64,000 nucleotides of DNA from Bradyrhizobium diazoefficiens (GCF_016616885.1 NZ_CP067102.1:6414501-6478500); one strand, 5' to 3'. Positions 9,739 through 21,228 are shown, counted from the stretch's first letter. Numbers and translations are program-made. Notes: a model not told the origin generated them from the sequence alone.

Positions 9739-11142
9739 TTACCCCAGCGCCTTCAATTGGTCCGGCAGCGCATACGCCCATTGCGTGATGTTGCCGGCAC
9801 CGAGGCACACGACGAGATCGCCCGACTTCGCGAGGCCCTTGATGATGCCGGCGAGCTCCGTCGCTCCCGGCAACGGGATCACCTCGCGGTGACCATGCGC
9901 GCGCAGGCCCACGACGAAATGATCGCGGTCGATACCGTCGATCGGCGTCTCACCGGCTGCATAGACGTCGGCGACGACAACCGCATCGGCATCGTTGAAG
10001 CAGGTGCAAAATTCCTCGAACAGCGATTGCAGGCGGGTGTAGCGATGCGGCTGCACCACGGCGATGATCTTGCCGTTGGTGGATTCCCGCGCTGCCTTCA
10101 GCACCGCCGCAATCTCGACGGGGTGATGGCCGTAATCGTCGATTACGGTGACGCCGTTCCATTCGCCTGTTTTGGTGAAGCGCCGCTTGACGCCGCCGAA
10201 GCCGGCGATCGCCTTGCGGATCGCGTCATCTGAAACGCCAAGCTCGCGCGCGACCGCGATCGCGGCCGTCGCGTTCGACGCATTGTGGCGGCCGGGCATC
10301 GGCAGCATGAGATCGGCGATCTCGTGCACGGCGCCGGTCTTGCGATCTCGGAAGGCGACCTTGAATTTTGATCCGCCGCCCATTGGCGTCAGGTCGAGCA
10401 ATCGCGCGTCGGCCTGCGGATTCTCGCCGTAAGTGATGATGCGGCGATCCTCGATCTTGCCGACGAGGGTCTGCACCACGGGATGGTCGATGCACATCAC
10501 GGCGAAGCCGTAGAACGGCAGGTTCTCGACGAAAGCGCGGAACGCGTCCTGCACGGCCTCGAAGGTCTTGAAGTGATCGAGATGTTCAGGGTCGACATTG
10601 GTGACGATCGCGACATCGGTCGGCAGCTTCAAAAACGTGCCGTCGCTCTCGTCTGCTTCCACCACCATCCAGTCGCCGGCGCCGAGACGCGCGTTGGAGC
10701 CATAGGCGTTGATGATGCCGCCGTTGATCACGGTCGGATCGAGCCCGCCGGCGTCGAGCAGGGTCGCGACCATCGTGGTCGTCGTGGTCTTGCCGTGCGT
10801 ACCGGCGATCGCGACGCAGCTCTTCAGCCGCATCAATTCGGCCAGCATCTCGGCGCGACGCACCACGGGAATGCGCCGCTCGCGCGCCGCCATCAATTCG
10901 GGATTGTCGCGCTTGATCGCGGTGGACACGACGACGACCTCGGCCCCGTCGACATTCTCGGCCTTGTGGCCGACCGAGACCTTCGCACCCTTCTTGCGCA
11001 GACGGTCGAGATTGTAATTGTCCGAGGCGTCCGAGCCCTGCACGGCATAGCCGAGATTGACCAGCACCTCGGCGATGCCGCTCATGCCGATCCCGCCGAT
11101 CCCGACGAAGTGGATGGGTCCGATCTCGCGCGGCAGTCTCAT
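9739..11142 (-). CDS. murC: UDP-N-acetylmuramate--L-alanine ligase MurC
   Basis: MurC adds L-alanine to UDP-MurNAc in the cytoplasm, the first of the four Mur ligase steps. The protein has 467 residues. It has the N-terminal nucleotide-sugar domain [15 protein letters not shown] at residues 11-25, the P-loop GTHGKTTTT from residue 114, and [10 protein letters not shown] near 340, which is diagnostic for MurC. The ATG at 11142 matches the family start although the frame extends 13 codons further. It sits between murG (122-bp gap) and murB. Confidence 0.97.
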   Translation of the reverse strand: MRLPREIGPIHFVGIGGIGMSGIAEVLVNLGYAVQGSDASDNYNLDRLRKKGAKVSVGHKAENVDGAEVVVVSTAIKRDNPELMAARERRIPVVRRAEMLAELMRLKSCVAIAGTHGKTTTTTMVATLLDAGGLDPTVINGGIINAYGSNARLGAGDWMVVEADESDGTFLKLPTDVAIVTNVDPEHLDHFKTFEAVQDAFRAFVENLPFYGFAVMCIDHPVVQTLVGKIEDRRIITYGENPQADARLLDLTPMGGGSKFKVAFRDRKTGAVHEIADLMLPMPGRHNASNATAAIAVARELGVSDDAIRKAIAGFGGVKRRFTKTGEWNGVTVIDDYGHHPVEIAAVLKAARESTNGKIIAVVQPHRYTRLQSLFEEFCTCFNDADAVVVADVYAAGETPIDGIDRDHFVVGLRAHGHREVIPLPGATELAGIIKGLAKSGDLVVCLGAGNITQWAYALPDQLKALG

Positions 11143-11264
11143 GCTCTGTTCCCTGACCTCGCCGCCTTTCGCTGGCGGCATCTGGCAAAGGTCACGGCCA
11201 AATCAGCCGCGCCGTTCTTACTGGATGCCCCGCTTTAGAAGGCGAAGACAAGGGCTTTTTCGCG

Positions 11265-12365
11265 TCAGATTCCCGCGACTTTGACCACCAGATCGGCCAG
11301 CCGCTCGGCGGCATCGAGCCGGCCGACGCCGTGCGCGGCGGCAGCCATGGCGGCAAGGCGCGCCGGCTCGGCCGCGAAACCGGAGATCTCTGCGGCGAGA
11401 CGATCCGAGGTGAACTCGGTTTGCGGAATGCGGACGGCGCCATCGACCTTGGCCAGCACGCCGGCATTGGCGAACTGGTCCTGGTCGATCGCGCCCGGCA
11501 GCGGCACCAGGATCGAGGGGCGCCCGATCGCGGCAAGCTCGGCCACGGTCCCGGCGCCGGAGCGCGACACCACCAGATGGTTGGAGGCGAGCCGCGCCGG
11601 CAAATCCGTGAAGAACGGCGCGAGCTCGGCTTTGATCTTGAGCTTGTCGTAAACCGCGCACACGCGCGCGATATCCTCGTCGCGCACCTGCTGGGTCAGG
11701 ACCAGCCGGCTCCAGAGCGCGGGCTCGAGCCGCTCGATCGCACCGGGCACGATATCGGCCATGATGCGCGCGCCCTGGCTGCCGCCGACGACGAGCAGGC
11801 GGAGCGGGCCGTTCAGCTCGGGTGCGGTATATGGCTCCGCCGCCGCGGCGAGCACCGCCGGCCGCATCGGCGTGCCGACCGTGGTCGTCTTGGTTGCCAG
11901 CGCCGGATCGCGGTCGAGCACGCCCGGCAACGACGTCGCGATGGCGCGGACGCGGCTCGACAGGAAACGGTTGGCGCGGCCGAGCACGGCATTGGCGTCG
12001 TGGATTATGCTCGGCACGCCCGCGAATTTTGCTGCGAGCAGCGGCGGCAATGTCGGATAGCCACCGAAGCCGATGACGGCAGCGGGCTTCAACCGCTTGA
12101 TCAGGCGGTAAGCGGACAGCGTGCCGGTGGCGAGCGTGAGGCCGGCATGAGCGAGCTGAAGCGGATTGCGGCCGCGTGCGGTTTCGCTCGCGACGACGTC
12201 GATCATGTCCTTGCTGAACAGCCCGCTGTAACGCAACGCCCGATCGTCCGTGACCAGGCGCACGCGAAACCCGCGCCGGATCAACTCGACGCCGAGCGCT
12301 TCAGCCGGAAACAGATGGCCGCCGGTGCCGCCCGCGGCGAGAAGAATCAAGGAGGATTTGTCCAT
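11265..12365 (-). CDS. murG: Undecaprenyl-PP-MurNAc-pentapeptide GlcNAc transferase MurG
   Basis: MurG is the peripheral membrane glycosyltransferase that converts lipid I to lipid II. The protein has 366 residues, normal for the family. The glycine-rich loop GGTGGH is at residues 12-17 and a second one, VVGGSQGARIM, is near residue 195. The UDP-GlcNAc site SRSGAGTVAELAAIGRPSILVPLPG lies near 265-290, followed by DQFANA. The gene lies between ftsW, from which it is separated by a palindromic repeat, and murC. Confidence 0.96.
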   Translation of the reverse strand: MDKSSLILLAAGGTGGHLFPAEALGVELIRRGFRVRLVTDDRALRYSGLFSKDMIDVVASETARGRNPLQLAHAGLTLATGTLSAYRLIKRLKPAAVIGFGGYPTLPPLLAAKFAGVPSIIHDANAVLGRANRFLSSRVRAIATSLPGVLDRDPALATKTTTVGTPMRPAVLAAAAEPYTAPELNGPLRLLVVGGSQGARIMADIVPGAIERLEPALWSRLVLTQQVRDEDIARVCAVYDKLKIKAELAPFFTDLPARLASNHLVVSRSGAGTVAELAAIGRPSILVPLPGAIDQDQFANAGVLAKVDGAVRIPQTEFTSDRLAAEISGFAAEPARLAAMAAAAHGVGRLDAAERLADLVVKVAGI

Positions 12366-12390
12366 GGCAGGCGCTTTTACAAGGTCTCAC

Positions 12391-12509
12391 CCGTCATTGC
12401 GAGCGAAGCGAAGCAATCCAGAATTCCCCCGCGGAGGCACTCTGGATTGCTTCGTCGCTCCAGTGCAAAATTGCTCTGCAATTTTGTCACGAGCTCCTCG
12501 CAATGACGG
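12391..12509. repeat. Intergenic palindrome, CGTCATTGCGAG family, with nested hairpin
   Basis: The outer arms begin ccgtcattgcgagcgaag and end with the matching caatgacgg, with inner copies of gaagcaatccaga and tctggattgcttc. A second member of the family is at 42095-42175. This copy carries an extra internal palindrome, caaaattgc-tct-gcaattttg, near one end. It fills the murG-ftsW gap exactly and would form a long hairpin in the transcript. Confidence 0.85.
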
Positions 12510-12510
12510 C

Positions 12511-13662
12511 TCACGCGTAACTGCGCATCGCCTCGGCATGGCCGCTGGCCTCGACCTCGGTGCGGGGGCGCAGCCGCGTCAGGGCCAGCATCATGCCGAC
12601 GCCATAAGACAGCGAGACGATCGAGGAACCGCCATACGAAATGAACGGCAGCGTCATGCCTTTGGCGGGAATGAGCTGAAGGTTGACCGACATGTTGATC
12701 GCTGCCTGCACGCCGAACAGGATTGCCAGCCCGGAGGCCGCAAAGCGCGAGAACATGTCCTCGTTGGCGTAGGCGCGCGACAGCGTACGAATGACGACGA
12801 AGGCGAACAGCGTCAGCATCGCGAGGCACAGGATGATGCCGAACTCTTCGGCGGCGACTGCGAACACGAAGTCGGTGTGGCTGTCCGGCAGGCTGCGCTT
12901 GGCGATGCCCTCGCCCGGTCCGAGGCCAAACCAACCGCCGTTGTAGAAGGCCTCCATCGCGGTATCGACCTGAAAAGTGTCGCCGGAGGCCGGGTTCATG
13001 AAGCGCTTGATGCGGCCCGCGACGTGCGGAACGAACAGGTATGCGCTGAACAGGCCGGCCGCGGCGGCGCCGGCAAGGCCGAATACCCAGATCATGCGCA
13101 TGCCCGCGATGAAGAACAGCGAGCCCCACACCATCAGGATCAGCATGGTCTGGCCGAAATCCGGCTCCATCACCAGCAGCGACACCAGCATCAACAGCAG
13201 CACCAGCGCCATCGAGGTCGCCGGCATCTCCGGCCGCTTGGTCGATTCCGCGAACAGCCACGCCGCGATGACGACGAAGGACGGCTTCGCGATTTCGGAG
13301 GCCTGGATGTTGACGCCGAGCAGCGTGATCCAGCGCCGCGAGCCCTTGACCTCGGGGCCGATCGCGAGCGTCACCACGATCAGGATGATGCTGATCGTGA
13401 AGATGATCAGCGCGCTTCGCCGGATCGAGCGCGGCGACAGGAAGGAGACGCCGACCAGCACCATGAAGGACGGCGCCAGGAACATCACGTGGCGGCTGAA
13501 GAAATGGAAGGGATCGAGCCCGATGCGGGTCGCGACCGGCGGGCTCGCCGCCAGCGACAGGATGACGCCAGTCAGCATCAGCACCAGGATCGCGCCGAGC
13601 AGCGGCTTATCGACGGTCCACCACCACTCGGTAAAGGGGGTGCGTTCTTCACGGGAGAGCAT
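12511..13662 (-). CDS. ftsW: Lipid II polymerase / division protein FtsW (SEDS family)
   Basis: FtsW is the SEDS-family glycosyltransferase that polymerises septal peptidoglycan together with FtsI. The protein has 383 residues with about ten membrane segments. Family motifs include EPDFGQTMLILMVWGSLFF near residue 170, LPDSHTDFVFAVAAEEFG near 240-257 in the large periplasmic loop, and GMTLPFISYGGSSIVS near 340. The gene lies between murD and murG, the usual order. Confidence 0.96.
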   Translation of the reverse strand: MLSREERTPFTEWWWTVDKPLLGAILVLMLTGVILSLAASPPVATRIGLDPFHFFSRHVMFLAPSFMVLVGVSFLSPRSIRRSALIIFTISIILIVVTLAIGPEVKGSRRWITLLGVNIQASEIAKPSFVVIAAWLFAESTKRPEMPATSMALVLLLMLVSLLVMEPDFGQTMLILMVWGSLFFIAGMRMIWVFGLAGAAAAGLFSAYLFVPHVAGRIKRFMNPASGDTFQVDTAMEAFYNGGWFGLGPGEGIAKRSLPDSHTDFVFAVAAEEFGIILCLAMLTLFAFVVIRTLSRAYANEDMFSRFAASGLAILFGVQAAINMSVNLQLIPAKGMTLPFISYGGSSIVSLSYGVGMMLALTRLRPRTEVEASGHAEAMRSYA

Positions 13663-13750
13663 GGGCGGCCGCTTTCGGACAGAGGTCTGTCCATTGGTCG
13701 CCGAGGTTGGTTACCGGGGGGTTAAGGGACCGTTCAAGTTTTGAAGAGTC

Positions 13751-13869
13751 TCGTGCCCCGGACGCAGCGCAGCGCTCTTGCGGTGCGCTGCAGAGCCGGG
13801 GCCCATTGCCGCTTCTGGGTCCCGGCTCTGCGGAGCGTCACTTCGTGCCGCACCGCGTCCGGGACACGA
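13751..13869. repeat. Intergenic palindrome between murD and ftsW
   Basis: The outer arms tcgtgccccggacgc and gcgtccgggacacga pair with one mismatch, and inner segments such as gagccggg and cccggctc also pair. The element fills nearly the whole gap between murD and ftsW. It is a different family from the 12391 element. Its role is unknown. It could fold in RNA and affect stability of the dcw transcript. Confidence 0.75.
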
Positions 13870-13877
13870 GCCCGCCC

Positions 13878-15278
13878 TCACACCACCGGCTTCACACCCG
13901 GCAGCGCCTGTACCAGTTCACGGAACTTGGTGCCGCGGATTTCGAAGTTGCGGTACTGGTCGAATGAGGCGCAGGCCGGCGACAGCAGCACGACCGCATC
14001 GATGAGCCCTGAGGCTTCCGCATCCCGTGCCGCGTGCTCGACGGCGACATCGAGGGTCTGGCTGATCTCGTGCGCGACTTGCGTGCCCAGCGTGCCGGAA
14101 AATTCCTGCGCGGCCTCCCCGATCAGATAGGCCTTGCGGATGCGCGGGAAGAAGGAGGTCAAGCAAGTGATGCCGCCCGCTTTCGGCTTGCCGCCGGCGA
14201 TCCAGAAGATGTCGGCAAAGGACGACAGCGCATGCGCGGTGGCGTCGGCGTTGGTGCCCTTGGAGTCGTTGACGAACAGCACATTGCCGCGGTGGCCGAC
14301 CTGCTCCATGCGGTGCGCCAGGCCGGGAAAGCTGCGCAGACCATTCTGCAGCACATCCAGGCTGATGCCCATCGCGAGCGCGGCGGCCGCTGCACAGGCC
14401 GCGTTCTGTGCATTGTGCAGGCCGCGCAGCGAGCCGATGCCGCCGAGCTTGGCGACCTCGCTCCTCGCGCCGCCCGAGGTGCGCACGATGGTGCCGTGCT
14501 CGACATGAATACCGCTCGCCAGCGGATTCCTAACGGAGATGCGCACCACGCTCTTGCCGGCGCGGTCGAGCCGGTCGGCGATGTCGCGGCAATAGCCGTC
14601 ATCGACGCCGACGATCGAGGTGCCGCCTGCCTGCACGCCTGCAACCAGGCGCTCCTTCACCGCGGCGTAATGTTCGATGGTGCCGTGACGATCAATGTGA
14701 TCCTCGCTGACATTGAGCAAGATGCCGACGGAGGGATCGAGCGAGGGGGTGAGGTCGATCTGGTAGGACGACATCTCGATGACGTGGACGCGGCCCATGC
14801 GCGGTGGCTCCAGCGACAGGATCGCGATGCCGATATTGCCGCCCATCTGGGTGTCGTAGCCCGCAACCTTTGTCAGATGCGCGATCAAGGCCGTCGTGGT
14901 CGACTTGCCGTTGGTGCCGGTGATCGCAATGAACGGCGCGTTCGGTGCATGCCGTCGGCGCTCCCGGCAGAACAGTTCGATGTCGCCGATCACCTCGACG
15001 CCGGCCTCGCGCGCCTTCAGCACGCTCCAGTGCGGCGCCGGATGGGTGAGCGGCACGCCGGGCGCGAGCACGAGGCTAGCGAAATTCGACCAGGAAACGT
15101 TGCGCAGATCTGCGGTGACGAAACCGGCCTGCGCGGCCTTGGCGACGTTCTCGGCATTGTCGTCGGCGGCGATCACCTCGGCGCCGCCGGCTTTCAGCGC
15201 GTGGCAGGAAGCGAGCCCCGAGCCGCCGAGGCCGAACACCGCGATCGTCTTGCCGGCGAAGGATGTAACCGGGATCAT
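13878..15278 (-). CDS. murD: UDP-N-acetylmuramoyl-L-alanine--D-glutamate ligase MurD
   Basis: MurD adds D-glutamate to UDP-MurNAc-L-Ala. The protein has 466 residues. The N-terminal Rossmann loop [17 protein letters not shown] is at about residues 12-28, the ATP loop GTNGKSTT at 121-128, and [11 protein letters not shown] near 335 is diagnostic for MurD. The C-terminal [19 protein letters not shown] is likewise a MurD signature. The start is 10 bp after the mraY stop. Confidence 0.97.
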   Translation of the reverse strand: MIPVTSFAGKTIAVFGLGGSGLASCHALKAGGAEVIAADDNAENVAKAAQAGFVTADLRNVSWSNFASLVLAPGVPLTHPAPHWSVLKAREAGVEVIGDIELFCRERRRHAPNAPFIAITGTNGKSTTTALIAHLTKVAGYDTQMGGNIGIAILSLEPPRMGRVHVIEMSSYQIDLTPSLDPSVGILLNVSEDHIDRHGTIEHYAAVKERLVAGVQAGGTSIVGVDDGYCRDIADRLDRAGKSVVRISVRNPLASGIHVEHGTIVRTSGGARSEVAKLGGIGSLRGLHNAQNAACAAAAALAMGISLDVLQNGLRSFPGLAHRMEQVGHRGNVLFVNDSKGTNADATAHALSSFADIFWIAGGKPKAGGITCLTSFFPRIRKAYLIGEAAQEFSGTLGTQVAHEISQTLDVAVEHAARDAEASGLIDAVVLLSPACASFDQYRNFEIRGTKFRELVQALPGVKPVV

Positions 15279-15288
15279 CGTGATACCG

Positions 15289-16392
15289 TCAGCGCAGCTT
15301 CAGCGTGGAGAGGCCGGCCAGCGCCAGCATCACCGAGATGATCCAGAAGCGGATCACGATCTGCGGCTCGGTCCAGCCGAGCTGCTCGAAATGATGGTGG
15401 ATCGGCGCCATGCGGAAGATGCGCTTGCCCGTGAGCTTGAACGACACCACCTGCACGATGACCGAGACCGCCTCCAGCACGAACAGGCCGCCGATCACCG
15501 CGAGCACGATCTCGTGCTTCACCGCGACCGCAATCGCCCCCAGCATGCCGCCGAGCGCGAGCGAGCCGGTGTCGCCCATGAAGATCGAAGCTGGTGGCGC
15601 ATTGAACCAGAGAAAACCGAGGCCGGCACCCAGCAGGGCGCCGCACAGCACCGCAAGCTCGCCGGTGCCGGCGACATATTTGATCTGGAGGTAATCGGCG
15701 AATACAGCATTGCCGGCGAGATAGGCGATCATCGCAAAGCTCGCGGTCGCGATCATCACCGGCACGATGGCGAGGCCGTCGAGACCGTCAGTGAGGTTCA
15801 CCGCGTTGCCGGCACCGACGATGACGAAGGCGCCGAACACGATAAAGAACCAGCCGAAATGCAGCACGGTATCCTTCAGGAAGGGTATGGTCAGCGCGGT
15901 CGACGCGGGATCGCGATTCAGCCGCACCAGCGCATAGCAGGCGACCAGCGCGATGAGCCCTTCGATCAGCAGGCGCAACTTGCCGCCGAAACCGGTCGTG
16001 GTCTGCTTGGTCACCTTGAGGTAATCGTCGTAGAAGCCGACGAAGCCGAAGCCGAGCGTCACCGCGAGCACGATCCAGACATAGGGATTGAGCGGATTGC
16101 ACCACAGCACGGTGCCGACCGTGAGGCCGGACAGGATCATCAGCCCGCCCATGGTGGGCGTGCCCTTCTTGGCCAGATGCGATTGCGGACCGTCGGTGCG
16201 GATCGGCTGTCCCTTGCCCTGGCGAATGCGCAAATGGTCGATGATCCAGGGCCCGAACAGGAACACGAACAGCGCGCCGGTGACGATGGCGCCGCCGGTG
16301 CGGAAGGTGATGTAACGGAAGACGTTCAAGACGGTGCGCACTGCACCGAAACCTGGAAATGTGTTGGAGAGCTCGATCAGCCAGTAAAACAT
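15289..16392 (-). CDS. mraY: Phospho-MurNAc-pentapeptide transferase MraY
   Basis: MraY is the integral membrane enzyme that moves phospho-MurNAc-pentapeptide to undecaprenyl phosphate, giving lipid I. The protein has 367 residues with about ten membrane segments. Catalytic motifs are visible: KKGTPTMGG near residue 75, the Asp pair in [11 protein letters not shown] near 118, [10 protein letters not shown] near 195 and the His-rich loop [13 protein letters not shown] near 330. It sits between murF and murD, and a small tandem repeat lies between it and murF. Confidence 0.97.
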   Translation of the reverse strand: MFYWLIELSNTFPGFGAVRTVLNVFRYITFRTGGAIVTGALFVFLFGPWIIDHLRIRQGKGQPIRTDGPQSHLAKKGTPTMGGLMILSGLTVGTVLWCNPLNPYVWIVLAVTLGFGFVGFYDDYLKVTKQTTTGFGGKLRLLIEGLIALVACYALVRLNRDPASTALTIPFLKDTVLHFGWFFIVFGAFVIVGAGNAVNLTDGLDGLAIVPVMIATASFAMIAYLAGNAVFADYLQIKYVAGTGELAVLCGALLGAGLGFLWFNAPPASIFMGDTGSLALGGMLGAIAVAVKHEIVLAVIGGLFVLEAVSVIVQVVSFKLTGKRIFRMAPIHHHFEQLGWTEPQIVIRFWIISVMLALAGLSTLKLR

Positions 16393-16459
16393 TCAGACGG
16401 TCCTATGGCGCCTTTCGCACGCAGGCTTTTTCAGACGCAGATTTCGCCGGGCGACCTCC

Positions 16460-16519
16460 AAGAAACTTGACGGCAAGAAACTTGACTGGAAGAAACTTGA
16501 CGACAAGAAACCTGCCGGC
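16460..16519. repeat. Four tandem copies of a 15-bp repeat between murF and mraY
   Basis: Copies of aagaaacttgac plus three variable bases begin at 16460, 16475, 16490 and 16505. The last copy has two changed bases (aagaaacctgcc). The period is exactly 15 bp. The repeats lie in the 175-bp gap between murF and mraY, outside both coding regions. They could be a slippage product, or a spacer or protein-binding array. Confidence 0.85.
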
Positions 16520-16567
16520 TCGGCGCCGCAAAACGGTGGGATTCGGGAACAGCGCCTTCCAAGCAGT

Positions 16568-17947
16568 TTACGCCTTTGCCTGCAAGGCGGCCACTAGCCC
16601 CGGCACAAACTTGTTGACCCAGAACATCTTCTTGCTGCCCTTGACAACCACGACATCGCCTGCCTTCAGCAGGCCCGCGACCTCGCCCGGTTTCAGCGTG
16701 GCGGGATCGTCGTGCCAGCCGAGCCCTTTGCCGGCTGGAAGTGCGTCATAGAGGTGCCGCATCAGCGGCCCGACGCAATAGATGCCGTCGATGCCGTCGA
16801 GATGCGTGGTCAGCGCGGTGTGGTAACTTGGTGCGTCATCGCCCAGTTCCAGCATGTCGCCCAGCACCGCAATGCGACGGCCGCCCGTCACGTTGCGCGC
16901 CTGCAGGCTTTGCAGCGCAGCAGCGACGCTCGCCGGATTGCCGTTAAAGCTGTCGTCGATCACAGTGACACCGCCGACGGCCTGCTCCACACCGCGGCCA
17001 GACATGATGCCGACGCGGTCGAGCTTGATCGCGAGCGTCGCGGCATCGAGGTGCGCGGCGTGAACCGAGGCGAGCGCGGCGAGCGCATTCTGCACGCGGT
17101 GCGGTGCACCCGGCGTGAGGCTGAAGGCGATCTCCTTCTTGCCGATCGCGGCCACGACCTGCCAGCTCTCGCCATGCCGGGCGTGCGCGACCTCGTGCAC
17201 TTCGGCCTTCTCGCCGAAGCGCACCACCTTGCCCTTCCAGTCGGGCGCCTTGATCCCGGCCGGCAGCACCAGCACGCCATCCGAGGGCAGGCCGAGCGCG
17301 ATCGACACCTTCTCGCGGCGGATCGCATCGAGCGAGCCGAGCTTTTCCAGATGCACCGGCTGGACGTTGACGACGAGCGCGACGGTCGGCCGCGTCAATT
17401 CGCTGAGCCGCGCGATCTCACCGGTTTGGTTCATGCCCATTTCGACGACCCAGAGGCTGGCATCGGGGCGGGCGTTGCACAGCGTCAGCGGCACGCCCCA
17501 GAAATTGTTGAAGCTCGAGGGGCTGGCATAGGCATTGGGATAGGCCGCCAGAAACTCCTTGGTGCTGGTCTTGCCGGCGCTGCCGGTCAGCCCGATCACC
17601 GACCCGTTGAAACGCGCGCGTGCGGCGCGCGCAAGGCCCCAGAGGCCGTCGATCAGCGTGTCCTTCACGACGATCTGCGGAATGCGAACGCCCGCGATCT
17701 GGTGCGGCACGATCATCGCGACCGCGCCGGAGGCTTCCGCCTTGTCCGCGAACTCCCAGCCGTCGCGTGCGCTGGCGAAGGCCGAGATGAAGCCGCCGCT
17801 CGGCGTGCCGCTCAGCGCCACGAACAGGCAGCCCGGCTTCACCAGCCGGCTGTCCTGGGTGACGAAGTCGATGGGCGTGTCCGGGAATGATCCCGTCGCG
17901 CCAAGCGCACGCGCCACCTCGGCAACCGTCCACAATGGCGCGCTCAT
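16568..17947 (-). CDS. murF: UDP-MurNAc-tripeptide--D-alanyl-D-alanine ligase MurF
   Basis: MurF adds the D-Ala-D-Ala dipeptide to give UDP-MurNAc-pentapeptide. The protein has 459 residues. The P-loop TGSAGKTS is at residues 121-128, VVEMGMNQTGEIARLSELTRP near 185 is typical of MurF, and IDDSFNGNPAS near 330 is the family's conserved Asn-rich segment. The ATG overlaps the murE stop by 4 bp. Confidence 0.97.
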   Translation of the reverse strand: MSAPLWTVAEVARALGATGSFPDTPIDFVTQDSRLVKPGCLFVALSGTPSGGFISAFASARDGWEFADKAEASGAVAMIVPHQIAGVRIPQIVVKDTLIDGLWGLARAARARFNGSVIGLTGSAGKTSTKEFLAAYPNAYASPSSFNNFWGVPLTLCNARPDASLWVVEMGMNQTGEIARLSELTRPTVALVVNVQPVHLEKLGSLDAIRREKVSIALGLPSDGVLVLPAGIKAPDWKGKVVRFGEKAEVHEVAHARHGESWQVVAAIGKKEIAFSLTPGAPHRVQNALAALASVHAAHLDAATLAIKLDRVGIMSGRGVEQAVGGVTVIDDSFNGNPASVAAALQSLQARNVTGGRRIAVLGDMLELGDDAPSYHTALTTHLDGIDGIYCVGPLMRHLYDALPAGKGLGWHDDPATLKPGEVAGLLKAGDVVVVKGSKKMFWVNKFVPGLVAALQAKA

Positions 17948-19416
17948 GCGACCCTCGATGCTAATGCGGCGGCAACCGCCTCGTGATCGCTGAACGGCAG
18001 GACCTCGCCGCCGACGATCTGCCCGGTCTCGTGGCCCTTGCCGGCGACGAGCAGCGCGTCGCCATCTTCCAATTCCTCGATCGCGGCACGGATCGCGGCC
18101 GCGCGGTCGCCGATTTCGCGCGCGCCCTTGGCGGTGGCGAGGATCGCGGCGCGAATGGCTTCCGGGTTCTCGCTGCGTGGATTGTCGTCGGTGATGATGA
18201 CGCGATCGGCGTTCGCGGCCGCGATCTCGCCCATGATCGGCCGCTTGCCGGCGTCGCGATCGCCGCCGGCGCCGAACACGACGATCAGCCTGCGCTTCGC
18301 ATAGGGACGCAGCGCCTGCAGCGCCTTCGCCAGCGCATCGGGCTTGTGCGCATAGTCGACGAAAACAGGCGCGCCGTTGCGCTCGCCGACGCGCTCGAGC
18401 CGGCCCTTGGCGCCCTCGAGATGTTCGAGGCTCGCGAACACATTGGCCGCATCGCTGCCGGTGCCGATGGCAAGACCGGCCGACACCAGCGCGTTCTCGA
18501 TCTGGAATTCGCCGACCAGCGGCAGTCGGATCGAATAATTCCTGCCACGATGTTTGAGCGTAAGCTTCTGCGAGAAACCTTCGACCACGGCGTCGGTGAG
18601 ACGAATGCCCTCACCTGCCCCGTCGCCGTGACGGCCCACCGCCATCACGCGCAGACCGCGCGACCTGGCGGCATCGATCGCCTCCGCCGAGCAATCATGA
18701 TCAGCCGAGATCACCGCGGCGCCACCGGGCGGCACGAGCTCGCGAAACAGCCTGAGCTTTGCTGCGAGATAATGTGCGACCGTCGGATGATAATCCATGT
18801 GGTCGCGCGAGAGATTAGTGAAGCCTCCGGCGGAGACGCGCACACCGTCGAGGCGATATTGATCGAGGCCGTGCGACGATGCTTCAAAGGCGAGGTGCGT
18901 CACGCCCTCGCGCGCGATCTCGTCGAGCTGCCGGTGCAGCGCGATCGGATCCGGCGTCGTCAGCGAACCGTAGACGGTGCGTTTCGGCGAGACGAGGCCG
19001 ATGGTTCCGATGCTGGCCGAGGCATGCCCCAGCCGCTCCCAGATCTGGCGCGTGAATGCTGCAACCGACGTCTTGCCGCTGGTTCCGGTCACCGCCGCAA
19101 TAGTCGCAGGCTGAGTCGGGAAGAATCTCGCCGCAGCCAGTGCGAGCGCGCGGCGCGGATTGGCTGTTGCGACGAACGGCACCTTGCAGCCATCAGGCGC
19201 ATGATCGCCGACCACAGCCACTGCGCCGGCCGCAATCGCAGCATCGATGAAGCGGGCGCCGTCGGTTTTGCTGCCGGCGAGCGCGAAGAAGAGATCGCCG
19301 GGCTTGACTACGCGGCTGTCGAGCGCAACGCCGCTCACCTCGAGCGCCGCGACAGCGGGCTCGATTGCGGCATCGTTGCCCAGACAATCCTGACCTAAGA
19401 AGTCGCGCAGTTTCAT
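17944..19416 (-). CDS. murE: UDP-MurNAc-L-Ala-D-Glu--meso-diaminopimelate ligase MurE
   Basis: MurE adds the third stem-peptide residue. The protein has 490 residues. The P-loop GTSGKTS is at residues 111-117, [16 protein letters not shown] lies near 178, and the motif DDNPRSENP near 405 predicts meso-diaminopimelate rather than lysine as substrate, as expected in a Gram-negative. It follows ftsI after a 60-bp gap and overlaps murF by 4 bp. Confidence 0.97.
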   Translation of the reverse strand: MKLRDFLGQDCLGNDAAIEPAVAALEVSGVALDSRVVKPGDLFFALAGSKTDGARFIDAAIAAGAVAVVGDHAPDGCKVPFVATANPRRALALAAARFFPTQPATIAAVTGTSGKTSVAAFTRQIWERLGHASASIGTIGLVSPKRTVYGSLTTPDPIALHRQLDEIAREGVTHLAFEASSHGLDQYRLDGVRVSAGGFTNLSRDHMDYHPTVAHYLAAKLRLFRELVPPGGAAVISADHDCSAEAIDAARSRGLRVMAVGRHGDGAGEGIRLTDAVVEGFSQKLTLKHRGRNYSIRLPLVGEFQIENALVSAGLAIGTGSDAANVFASLEHLEGAKGRLERVGERNGAPVFVDYAHKPDALAKALQALRPYAKRRLIVVFGAGGDRDAGKRPIMGEIAAANADRVIITDDNPRSENPEAIRAAILATAKGAREIGDRAAAIRAAIEELEDGDALLVAGKGHETGQIVGGEVLPFSDHEAVAAALASRVA

Positions 19417-19476
19417 GGCTTTCCAGTCGAGATGCCAAGCCGGATCCGGGCCGACTCGGGGCAGCCTGGGTACGGC

Positions 19477-21228
19477 TTACTGGGTTGTCCTGAATGCTGC
19501 AAGAATAAGGCGGTCGGACGGCGGCAGGTCGAAACGGGGCTCGATCCCGAGCAGGGGTGCGATACGGGCGATGACCTTGCCCCCCGTCGGCACAGCATTA
19601 AAGCCGGACGTGATCAAACCATATGTTTCCTGCAACGGTTGTGGCTCGTCCAGCATGATGAGAATCTGATATTTCGGATCATCGGAGGGCATGATTGCGG
19701 TGAAGGAGTTGAGTACCCGCTTCTTGGCATAGCGGCCATTGATGACCTTCTCGGACGTGCCGGTCTTGCCGCCGACATAGTAGCCGGGAACATCGGCCTT
19801 CTTGGCGGTGCCGATCTCAGCGTTCAGCCGCATCAGATAGCGCATCTTGTCAGAGGTCTCGGGCTTGATCACGCGCTTGGCCATCGCCGACGCTTCTGCT
19901 TCGCTGCGCTTCAGGAATGTCGGTGGAATCAGGTAGCCACCGTTCATCAGAGCGTTGATGCCCATCACCGCCTGCAGCGGCGCCACCGACAAGCCCTGGC
20001 CGAACGCGATGGTCACGGTGTTCAGCTCGCCCCAGTGGCGCGGCACAAGCGGCGCTGCGCTCTCCGGCAGCTCGGTACGCAGGCGCGTCAACTGACCCAT
20101 CTTGGCGAGGAACGCCTTGTGCGCCTCGACGCCCTGGCCGAGCGCGATCCGCGCCGCGCCGATGTTGGACGAGTAGGTGAACACTTCCTTGGTGTTGATG
20201 AAACGTCCGAGCGAGTGGCTGTCATGGATGGTGAACTTGCCGTAGTGCAGGTTTCCGCGCGCATCCCACGACGAGTTCAGATTGATCTTTCCGGAGTCGA
20301 GCGCCATCGCCAGCGTGAACGCCTTGAAGGTCGAGCCCATCTCGTAGACGCCGGTGGTCAGACGGTTGATGCGGTCGGGGTCGTGCGCTTCCTTCGGACT
20401 GTTCGGATCGAAGTCCGGCAGCGAGACCATCGCCACGATCTCGCCGGTCTTGACGTTGGAGATGATGCCGGAGGCCGCCTTGGTGTGGAACTTCTCCTTG
20501 GCCTTGAGCAGCTCGTCGCGCAAGGCGTGCTCGACGCGCAAATCGACCGACAGCTCGATCGGCTTCTGCAGGCGGTCGGTGGCAAAGCCGGCGCGGTGGA
20601 GATCGGCGAGCCCTTGATTGTCGAGCCACTTCTCCATGCCGGCGATGCCCTGGTTGTCGATGTTGACGAGACCGATGAGGTGGGCGACCTCGTTGCCGGT
20701 CGGATAGACACGCTTGTTCTCGCGCAGGAAGCCGATGCCGGGAAGGCCGAGCTTGTGGATGTCTTGCTGCTGCTTCGCCGTGATCTCGCGCTTCAACCAG
20801 ACGAACCCCTTGCGCGCCGACAGGCGCTCGCGCACCTCGGCCTCGTCGAGGTCGGGCACGGTCGCGGTCAGAAGCTCGATCGCCTCGTCCTTGTCGATGA
20901 TGCGGCGCGGCTCGCCGAACATGCTGGCAGCCTTGACGTCGGTCGCCAGGATCGCGCCGTTGCGGTCGACGATATCGGGTCGCGCGGTCGCAACCACTTC
21001 CTGCGAGGCGGCGCGCCGCGCGCTGTGAGCGTCGGCACCGATCGCGAACATCACGAGCCGGCTGCCGATCAGCGCATAGACCAGCGCAAAGGCGAGCATT
21101 GCGAGCCCGACGCGCGCGCGCGCCTTCGCGGCGCGATCGACATTGCGCCCGTAGAGCAGGCTGCGGATCAGACGCTGACGCCAAGGCTCAGCTGGCCGCT
21201 CGGTGGGTTTGGCCGGAACAGTGCTCAT
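19477..21228 (-). CDS. ftsI: Septal peptidoglycan transpeptidase FtsI (PBP3)
   Basis: FtsI is the class B penicillin-binding protein that cross-links septal peptidoglycan. The protein has 583 residues. A basic cytoplasmic tail of about 40 residues precedes one membrane segment at about 41-63. The dimerisation domain follows with [15 protein letters not shown] near residues 83-97. The transpeptidase motifs are complete: STFK with catalytic Ser at 299, SSN at 353-355 and KTGT at 488-491. The start overlaps the ftsL stop by 4 bp. Confidence 0.97.
   Translation of the reverse strand: MSTVPAKPTERPAEPWRQRLIRSLLYGRNVDRAAKARARVGLAMLAFALVYALIGSRLVMFAIGADAHSARRAASQEVVATARPDIVDRNGAILATDVKAASMFGEPRRIIDKDEAIELLTATVPDLDEAEVRERLSARKGFVWLKREITAKQQQDIHKLGLPGIGFLRENKRVYPTGNEVAHLIGLVNIDNQGIAGMEKWLDNQGLADLHRAGFATDRLQKPIELSVDLRVEHALRDELLKAKEKFHTKAASGIISNVKTGEIVAMVSLPDFDPNSPKEAHDPDRINRLTTGVYEMGSTFKAFTLAMALDSGKINLNSSWDARGNLHYGKFTIHDSHSLGRFINTKEVFTYSSNIGAARIALGQGVEAHKAFLAKMGQLTRLRTELPESAAPLVPRHWGELNTVTIAFGQGLSVAPLQAVMGINALMNGGYLIPPTFLKRSEAEASAMAKRVIKPETSDKMRYLMRLNAEIGTAKKADVPGYYVGGKTGTSEKVINGRYAKKRVLNSFTAIMPSDDPKYQILIMLDEPQPLQETYGLITSGFNAVPTGGKVIARIAPLLGIEPRFDLPPSDRLILAAFRTTQ

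Noticed and set aside
14034-15341. A long plus-strand frame antisense to murD
   Set aside because: The murD frame has all catalytic motifs. The antisense sequence is low-complexity.
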